From contig JALRCK010000150.1 in NCBI GenBank assembly GCA_023262305.1, positions 1 to 5,653 on the forward strand: a stretch of 5,653 nucleotides of DNA. Direction: 5' to 3'. The translations under genes were made by a program, and so were the position numbers. The DNA comes from Deltaproteobacteria bacterium. Lineage in GTDB: Bacteria; Bdellovibrionota_C; UBA2361; OMII01. How positions within the stretch are numbered: the stretch's first letter is position 1; every line of letters starts with the position of its first letter. This document shows positions 1 through 4,336 of the stretch, in pieces. The notes beneath the pieces are model-generated. The model made no database searches, was not told the DNA's origin, and was given only the letters and a program-made list of their open reading frames with translations.

Positions 1-270
1 AGCCAAAACTCTGTAACATTCGACGAGCCGCAACCTGCAGGCGGCGACACGCTTCGACAGAGCATCACTATCAAGCAGGCACTCAACGATGAAGAGAAGA
101 AGCGAATCAACAAGCTCATCAAAGAGACCAAGCTTAAAGTGACATCACAGATTCAGGGCGACCAGGTGCGGGTAACCGGAAAGAAGCGGGACGATCTACA
201 AACAGCGATAGCCACGCTGCGCTCGTCGATCACTGACATTGAGCTCCAATTCACAAACTTTAGGGATTAA
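1..270 (+). CDS. yajQ: YajQ-family nucleotide-binding protein, C-terminal part (5' end outside window)
   Basis: The first frame is open from base 1 to the TAA at 268-270 and gives 89 residues, about the last half of a protein family of roughly 160-165 residues. The tail is characteristic of YajQ (former UPF0234): a run of KLIKETKLKV, then SQIQGDQVRVTGKKRDDLQ, and the terminal QFTNFRD. E. coli YajQ has closely similar blocks (KLIKDSKLKVQAQIQGE, VTGKSRDDLQ, FKNFRD). The family has two ferredoxin-like domains and is cytoplasmic. Members bind nucleotides or RNA, and a Xanthomonas homologue is reported to bind cyclic di-GMP and act with a transcription factor. The exact role in this organism cannot be read from the fragment. 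The gene has no obvious terminator after it and lies 51 bases before the next ORF on the same strand. Identification is strong; the start is not visible. Confidence 0.93.
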   Translation, partial: SQNSVTFDEPQPAGGDTLRQSITIKQALNDEEKKRINKLIKETKLKVTSQIQGDQVRVTGKKRDDLQTAIATLRSSITDIELQFTNFRD

Positions 271-321
271 GTCGCACACATCAGGTTGCACTCCCCGGCG
301 CCGCCATGTGACCCTTAGAGG

Positions 322-1227
322 ATGTGGATTCAGGGCTCTACTCTCAGCATTTCGCAGCAGGCGCTCCTTGCGCCGCGCGCCCCCTCTCCGCTTCAATCGC
401 AAGCGCACGAGCTCGCCACGCAACTTATCCAGAGCTATGGAGCTCGACATATCGCTCACATGGCGCTCGATTTCGTACACGATCACTCCCCAACCAAACC
501 AACTCTGGTTGATGATCACCTAACGTTCCCCCTCCTCACGAACCCCCTCTCGATTCCAGAAGGTTACGGCGTAAAAGGTGGTGCAGCGAGGGAGTCTCTC
601 GTTGAGGCCCTGACGCTGAACGCCCCACGACAGCCACGGGATATCGACCTCGTCCGGCGCGGACAGCATCGCGCTCCGGCGGATGATGCTGTGGCTCGCC
701 AGTTTATGGGTCGCGATTTTGAGCTCGGAGCCAGAGTCGAACTGATTCGAAATCTTGATGGCTATCTGACATCGCGAGATCTCACCATCAACGAAGTGGT
801 CGCGATAGACTCAACCATCCACGCCTCGCTCCTGTGCGTTCTCGACACTATCGGGCAGGTTATACGACCTTCGCGCTATCGTGGAGGCACACTGCACCGC
901 AAGCCTAGTCTGCATGGCCAGTCACTTCTCAAGATGGCGCGACTCTATGCGGAAGGCACCTGCAGCGGGGAGAATTGGTCTATCACTGGAATACCCGAGG
1001 AGGTCTCCTTCTCTGAGTTCGATCTCGCCGTGCACCTCAACAAGGCTTTCCAGCGCGGGCGTCCCGTAGCAGACACATTCCTGCACACCTGCGAACTCCT
1101 CTCGCTGATACCAGCCTCTAACGATCGAGTGCGCCACGCTCTTGAGGAGCTTGAGCACCTCCGGCACGGCGAGCGCGGGCTCTTTCCGGATGTTCCCGAG
1201 CATGAGTGGGGCACTCAGGAAAGATAA
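322..1227 (+). CDS. Divergent class II nucleotidyltransferase (poly(A) polymerase / CCA-adding enzyme-like), without HD domain
   Basis: This 301-residue protein shows the head signature of the poly(A)/CCA nucleotidyltransferase superfamily. GYGVKGGAARESL lies at about 81-93 (the GG-x-x-R helix-turn), followed by DIDLV at 107-111, where D107 and D109 would bind the two catalytic metals. SRDLTINEV at 151-159 matches the family block RRDFTINAL. VIRPSRYRGG at 180-189 is the position where CCA enzymes have a VIRP-type turn. After that the similarity fades: the EDPLRLLR block is replaced by GQSLLKMARLYAEG, and I cannot find a clear nucleobase-template ExxR motif. The protein is shorter than full CCA enzymes (about 400-450 residues) and has no HD domain of its own. 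Residues 1-75 are an unrecognised, partly helical extension. ATG 322 is the first start after an in-frame TAG at 316-318, but GAGG abuts the ATG, so spacing is poor. ATG 460 (residue 47) is an alternative. Superfamily assignment is fairly sure; CCA addition, poly(A) addition or another NMP transfer remains open. Confidence 0.72.
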   Translation: MWIQGSTLSISQQALLAPRAPSPLQSQAHELATQLIQSYGARHIAHMALDFVHDHSPTKPTLVDDHLTFPLLTNPLSIPEGYGVKGGAARESLVEALTLNAPRQPRDIDLVRRGQHRAPADDAVARQFMGRDFELGARVELIRNLDGYLTSRDLTINEVVAIDSTIHASLLCVLDTIGQVIRPSRYRGGTLHRKPSLHGQSLLKMARLYAEGTCSGENWSITGIPEEVSFSEFDLAVHLNKAFQRGRPVADTFLHTCELLSLIPASNDRVRHALEELEHLRHGERGLFPDVPEHEWGTQER

Positions 1228-1260
1228 CCCATCGATAGCCCGCCCCTTGGACTTCGAACC

Positions 1261-1298
1261 GGGTAACTTATTGCTTAGCGACCTCATCCCCGTTACCC
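1261..1298. repeat. Inverted repeat with 7-base arms in the NTase-HD intergenic gap
   Basis: GGGTAAC at 1261-1267 is perfectly matched by its reverse complement GTTACCC at 1292-1298, with a 24-base spacer. It lies in the 86-base gap between the nucleotidyltransferase and the HDDC2-like gene, ending 15 bases before the latter's ATG. It could be a hairpin or a binding site. The right arm is followed by TTCCTC rather than a T-run, so it does not look like an intrinsic terminator. Arms this short can arise by chance. Confidence 0.25.
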
Positions 1299-1313
1299 TT
1301 CCTCACAAAGAGT

Positions 1314-1907
1314 ATGGAGCACTTAGAGCAACAAATCGCATTTATTCGAGAGCTTGATCGACTCAAGTCAGTGTATCGGCAATCGCTCATCAAAAGCGAC
1401 AAGAATCGATTTGAGAATAGCGCCGAGCACAGCTGGCACATCTGCGTCATCGCTCACGTCCTTCGAGAGTATGTCGATGAACCGATCGATATCGATCGTG
1501 TTGTGCGCATGCTCCTCATTCACGATGTGGTCGAGATCGACGCGGGAGACACCTTTGCCTTTTCCAAGGCACCCGATCTCGCCCAGCAGCGCGGCAAGGA
1601 GCTTCAAGCGGTCGAGCGAATCTTTGGTCTCCTACCCTCACATCAACGAGACGAGATGGTTGCGCTGTGGCTCGAATTCGAAGATGGCACCAGCATAGAA
1701 TCTCGATACGCTAAAGCCGTAGATCGAGTTGTTCCCGTCTTTATGAATACGGCTAATGACGGCGGTGGATGGAGGAGACACACGTTAACTCGTTCGCAAC
1801 TCCTCAAGCGGAATGACTTTCTGAGAACAACGATGCCGCGATTATGGGGCTACATCACCTCACAGATTGACTTCGCTGTGAGCAAAGGGTGGCTACAGAG
1901 CGATTAA
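1314..1907 (+). CDS. HD-domain phosphohydrolase, HDDC2/YfbR-like (probable 5'-deoxynucleotidase)
   Basis: This complete 197-residue protein has the length of the family. The metal-binding HD set is visible: H39 in NSAEHSWH, H70-D71 in MLLIHDVVEIDAGD, then E74, D76 and D79 in the same block, and D137 in KAVDRVVP. RIFGLLP (102-108), LWLEFEDG (118-125), NTANDGGGWRRH (145-156) and LLKRN are further hallmarks of the COG1896 branch that includes human HDDC2 and relates to E. coli YfbR. YfbR removes the 5'-phosphate from deoxynucleoside monophosphates using a divalent metal; that substrate is inferred here, not shown. The protein is expected to be cytoplasmic. ATG 1314 gives the natural N-terminus (EHLEQQIAFIRELDRLK matches the family's first helix). 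Its Shine-Dalgarno sequence is weak (AAAGAG just upstream). It sits between the nucleotidyltransferase and a second HD gene, 26 bases before the next start. Confidence 0.9.
   Translation: MEHLEQQIAFIRELDRLKSVYRQSLIKSDKNRFENSAEHSWHICVIAHVLREYVDEPIDIDRVVRMLLIHDVVEIDAGDTFAFSKAPDLAQQRGKELQAVERIFGLLPSHQRDEMVALWLEFEDGTSIESRYAKAVDRVVPVFMNTANDGGGWRRHTLTRSQLLKRNDFLRTTMPRLWGYITSQIDFAVSKGWLQSD
1483..1498. repeat. 16-base perfect palindrome inside the HDDC2-like gene
   Basis: CGATCGATATCGATCG is perfectly self-complementary over 16 bases and lies within codons for P-I-D-I-D-R. It contains two GATC sites. By a simple equal-base estimate such a palindrome would be expected about 0.09 times in a window of this size. 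Codon bias for GAT and CGA/ATC in an Ile-Asp repeat could account for it. I infer no function. Confidence 0.3.
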
Positions 1908-1933
1908 CTCAACAAGCTCAGGGACACGACCTC

Positions 1934-2641
1934 ATGACAAGCTTGCACACACCGTCTGATCAACACGAACGTGGCGCTAACACTTCACCCACGTCGCCGA
2001 CAGACGGTGCTACACTTCGGGCAACGCAGCGCTTCCTCGATCTCTTCAAAAGCTGCGACGACCTTGCTCACGGTCTTCGAGAACTCCGAGCCTCAGGCGA
2101 TCTCGCCTTAGCTATTCCGGAGTTTGTCGAAACATGGGGGCCTCGCGGGGATCAATCTCCGGACTGGCATCCAGAGGGGAGCGTATGGATACACACTCTG
2201 ATGGTGCTGGAGAGCCTCCCCAAAGATGCATCGTACGAGCTCAAAATTGCCGCCGCTTTCCACGATATCGGCAAACCGGCGACTTTTTTCAGGTATCCAA
2301 CCTCGGGGGGAATCACCTTCCCGGGACACGCCCATGTTGGCGCAGACATGCTTCAGCGTGTCATCGGGCCCCGACTTGGTATCGACGCGTTCGCTGTTGA
2401 GCATGCAGCACAGGTCATTGAATACCACATGTTCATGCACGATTTTTTTAGGCACGATCGCGTGAACGCAGCTCTCCAACAACACATCCTCACGCTCCCC
2501 TGCATTCACGACCTGATTAGGCTGCAACATGCTGACGTTCATGGCACAGGGATCTGCGGGGAACGAAAGGCAGCCTATTCCTATCAGGCTCGATTTCTTG
2601 AACTTTTAGCTGAGACCACTCGAAGACAACCCTACCCATAA
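1934..2641 (+). CDS. HD-domain protein resembling the HD half of bacterial CCA/poly(A) enzymes
   Basis: With start ATG 1934 this is a 235-residue protein. A helical lead-in (TQRFLDLFKSCDDL, then LRASGDLALAIPEF at about 51-64) precedes DWHPEGSVWIHTLMVLE at 77-93. This is almost exactly how the HD domain begins in CCA tRNA nucleotidyltransferases ('PEWHPEGDVWTHTL'). Metal ligands follow: H87, H110-D111 in AAAFHDIGKPATF, H132 and H134 in FPGHAHVGAD, H165 in IEYHMF, and D201 in HADVHG. In E. coli Cca this domain has 2',3'-cyclic phosphodiesterase, 2'-nucleotidase and phosphatase activity; a phosphohydrolase role here is inferred. There is no nucleotidyltransferase domain in this protein. Residues 1-25 are Thr/Ser/Pro-rich and look disordered. 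A GTG at 1889, overlapping the previous gene by 19 bases, is an alternative start, but GGG abuts it. ATG 1934 has AGGG about 9 bases upstream and is preferred. Confidence 0.87.
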   Translation: MTSLHTPSDQHERGANTSPTSPTDGATLRATQRFLDLFKSCDDLAHGLRELRASGDLALAIPEFVETWGPRGDQSPDWHPEGSVWIHTLMVLESLPKDASYELKIAAAFHDIGKPATFFRYPTSGGITFPGHAHVGADMLQRVIGPRLGIDAFAVEHAAQVIEYHMFMHDFFRHDRVNAALQQHILTLPCIHDLIRLQHADVHGTGICGERKAAYSYQARFLELLAETTRRQPYP

Positions 2642-2665
2642 AGTTCAAGGTTGCGCGGTGTGACG

Positions 2666-2731
2666 ATGCTAGAATCCACACTGAGGCAGCAGTTTGAACA
2701 TGCAGGAGGGAGGCTGGGACGTCTCACATGA
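2666..2731 (+). CDS. Possible leader peptide upstream of the CorA-like gene
   Basis: A 21-codon ORF (MLESTLRQQFEHAGGRLGRL plus T) starts at ATG 2666 and ends at TGA 2729-2731, overlapping the CorA-like ATG as ATGA, a classic arrangement for translational coupling. A GTG two codons earlier (2660) has AAGG at 2647-2650 at a good distance and could be the real start. The peptide is not recognised. The strong AGGAGGGAGG stretch lies inside it. Leader ORFs upstream of corA are known in enterobacteria (CorL), but no sequence similarity is claimed. This could easily be a chance ORF. Confidence 0.25.
   Translation: MLESTLRQQFEHAGGRLGRLT
2667..2675 (+). promoter_or_regulatory. Candidate extended -10 promoter element
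   Basis: TGCTAGAAT fits the extended -10 pattern TGnTANAAT in the gap before the CorA-like gene. No good -35 is present: TTGCGC at 2651-2656 is only 13 bases away. If used, transcription would begin around 2682 and give the CorA-like gene its own short leader, excluding the start of the small ORF at 2660/2666. Confidence 0.2.
2704..2713 (+). promoter_or_regulatory. Strong but distant Shine-Dalgarno sequence of the CorA-like gene
   Basis: AGGAGGGAGG is the best Shine-Dalgarno match in the window, but its last base is 14 bases before ATG 2728, longer than the usual 5-9. No ATG, GTG or TTG lies between them in the CorA frame, so ATG 2728 remains the best start. The distance may reduce initiation, or initiation may be coupled to the overlapping small ORF. 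Confidence 0.45.
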
Positions 2732-4263
2732 ATGTCGCCGTTTCATCAAATCATGATACGGGGGGAGATCGTTCTCTCAACGAGGCAACTTTAGAGAGAG
2801 CCGTCACCACGTCGGCTGAGCCCCTCCCCGTCCTCCCCGCCGCAAGACCCTCCCTCCCGGATCAGCTCACAAACAGCTTACCGCACATCTTTGAGATTAC
2901 CCCCTCACTCGGAGTAAGAATCTCTCAAGGCACACACGAGAGCGAGCACCGATGCGTCGACTTTTCGGTATACACGCCGGAGAGACGATGTCCGATCTTC
3001 CGGGTTTCGAGCGATAGAGTGCCGGTCGAGGTCGTGCCGTATCTCATCAGTGAGGTGCAAACCGCTGTGGCGCTCCACCCGACCTCCTCGCCCGGATCGA
3101 CCCCTCCCCCTGAGGTAGTAGAAGCTCTTGTCGGCACACTTCGAAGCCTCCGCGTTCCCTTTTGGGGAAAGGTCATCCCGACAGGAACCCTCTTGGGAGA
3201 GACCATAGAGCCAAGCTTCATCACAAGACGATATAAATCCATGCTACAGTCGGTCGTGGCTGAAAGCGCTCAAGAGCGGGTCAACCTCGTGGAGGCTCGT
3301 GTCATCCACAAAGACAGTAGCGTCACGCTCCGTACAGGCGCCACTGCTAACCTGTGCGAGCCTGTGCAAGACGGTGAGGTGCTCTGGCTCAACCTTCTTC
3401 AGCCCTCTAAGGAACAACTAGAGACCCTCTGCCAAACCCTCAATATCCCAGCGGCAACGATCTTCACCTCCTCCGACTCTCAGACGTATTTCGAACAGGT
3501 AGAGAGCGGCAGGTACGGGCTGGCATACGACCTCGTGGAGCCCACTCGGGTCAATGAGTCTGAGCCCACCACAGCCTTTAACGCGATTCGAGTGTTCGTA
3601 AATAGAGAGCTCGTGATTACAATAGCAGCCAAGCCGAGTCGGTCCCTATCATGGGTTTCTAGCGAACTCGATCGCTGTGCTAACCCTTTTCACGCCCGCG
3701 TTTCAGCTCACACTCTCGCAACGCGGCTGATAGGGTCCTGCCTCCATGAAAACAAGAAATATCTCAACAATCTCTTCCAGCAAGCCTCAGATTTGCGCAC
3801 CTCGTGGGCAGACAAATTACCGACCCCGGGAGAGCAGAGGGAGATTGAGCACATAAGCTCAACTGCTTCTCAGATCGGCAGGTACATCCTTAATGGAATT
3901 GGGCTCATTGACCGTGTGGGTCAAGAGGACCAGCTATTCGAGGCCACTTCAAAGAGCCCTCGCCTTCAAGAGTATGAAAAGCGATGCGGGATTATTCGCG
4001 AGCTCGCGCAATCGATCGAATCGATGGTTCAGGCATTACACGTTTCGTGGGAAACAAACGCAAACCGGGAACGGGGGCAGTATCAAACGCGCCTGGCGAT
4101 CCTAGCGGCGTCCTTGCTCCCCTTCTCTGCCGTAACAAGCTTCTTCGGGATGAACTCCGCGCCAGTTGTTGAGCCCTCAACCTCATACCTATTTTTAGGT
4201 GCGAGCCTCATTGTGTCACTTGGATTGTTATGGGGACTGCGGTACAAACTTAAGAGTCCGTAG
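2728..4263 (+). CDS. CorA-family divalent cation (Mg2+/Co2+) transporter with long N-terminal extension
   Basis: This complete 511-residue protein has the CorA plan at its C-terminus. A basic, helical stalk ends in ERGQYQTRLAILAAS, TM1 spans about 455-473, the signature GMN is at 474-476, a short periplasmic loop (SAPVVEPSTS) follows, TM2 spans about 486-505, and a basic tail RYKLKSP closes it. The cytoplasmic alpha/beta domain begins near 186 with VNLVEARV, followed by EVLWLNLLQPSKEQLETL (217-234), matching CorA's 'VWIDLLNPTEEELELV'. A long helical region runs from about 325 to 450. CorA proteins form pentameric inner-membrane channels, gated by cytoplasmic Mg2+, that import Mg2+ and sometimes Co2+ or Ni2+. 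Relatives such as ZntB move zinc, so the ion is not certain. Typical CorA proteins have about 310-370 residues. Here the first 185 or so residues are extra and unrecognised, with proline-rich links at 32-45 and 118-129. The gene lies 86 bases after the HD gene and may have its own promoter. Confidence 0.9.
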   Translation: MNVAVSSNHDTGGDRSLNEATLERAVTTSAEPLPVLPAARPSLPDQLTNSLPHIFEITPSLGVRISQGTHESEHRCVDFSVYTPERRCPIFRVSSDRVPVEVVPYLISEVQTAVALHPTSSPGSTPPPEVVEALVGTLRSLRVPFWGKVIPTGTLLGETIEPSFITRRYKSMLQSVVAESAQERVNLVEARVIHKDSSVTLRTGATANLCEPVQDGEVLWLNLLQPSKEQLETLCQTLNIPAATIFTSSDSQTYFEQVESGRYGLAYDLVEPTRVNESEPTTAFNAIRVFVNRELVITIAAKPSRSLSWVSSELDRCANPFHARVSAHTLATRLIGSCLHENKKYLNNLFQQASDLRTSWADKLPTPGEQREIEHISSTASQIGRYILNGIGLIDRVGQEDQLFEATSKSPRLQEYEKRCGIIRELAQSIESMVQALHVSWETNANRERGQYQTRLAILAASLLPFSAVTSFFGMNSAPVVEPSTSYLFLGASLIVSLGLLWGLRYKLKSP

Positions 4264-4336
4264 CATCGTCGGCCCGCCAACATTATTCGGCCTCCGGTGA
4301 CGCACGGCGCCTCAACGTCTTCAACGCCCCTGAAGT
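4264..4336. other. Intergenic gap with no recognisable element
   Basis: These 73 bases separate the CorA-like stop from the membrane protein start. I see no T-tract terminator, no convincing promoter and only weak Shine-Dalgarno potential (TGAAG just before the ATG). TCGGCC occurs twice, too short to mean much. Read-through from the CorA-like gene is possible. Confidence 0.4.

Noticed and set aside
277..310. CACAT...ATGTG pair and CGGCGCCG palindrome after the yajQ stop, considered as a terminator
   Set aside because: The stem arms are too short and no T-run follows, so an intrinsic terminator is not supported.
239..523. A 94-codon + strand ORF overlapping the YajQ end and the NTase start
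   Set aside because: It is Arg/Ser-rich, has no family motifs and overlaps two better-supported frames; it is a shadow frame.
1241..1267. GGTTCGAAGTCC on the - strand, similar to a tRNA T-arm
   Set aside because: The bases flanking the loop do not pair into a 5-base T stem, and no acceptor or anticodon stem can be drawn around it.
922..1287. 121-codon ORF on the - strand opposite the nucleotidyltransferase
   Set aside because: It has no recognisable motif and lies fully opposite a gene with clear catalytic motifs; long antisense frames are common in GC-rich coding DNA.
2108..2542. 144-codon ORF on the - strand opposite the second HD gene
   Set aside because: The + strand frame carries a complete HD metal site with family-specific context; the antisense product shows nothing recognisable.
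322..2641. Possibility that the NTase and HD genes are one frameshifted CCA gene
   Set aside because: A complete, well-conserved HDDC2-like gene of normal length lies between them, so a simple frameshift or sequencing error cannot join them.
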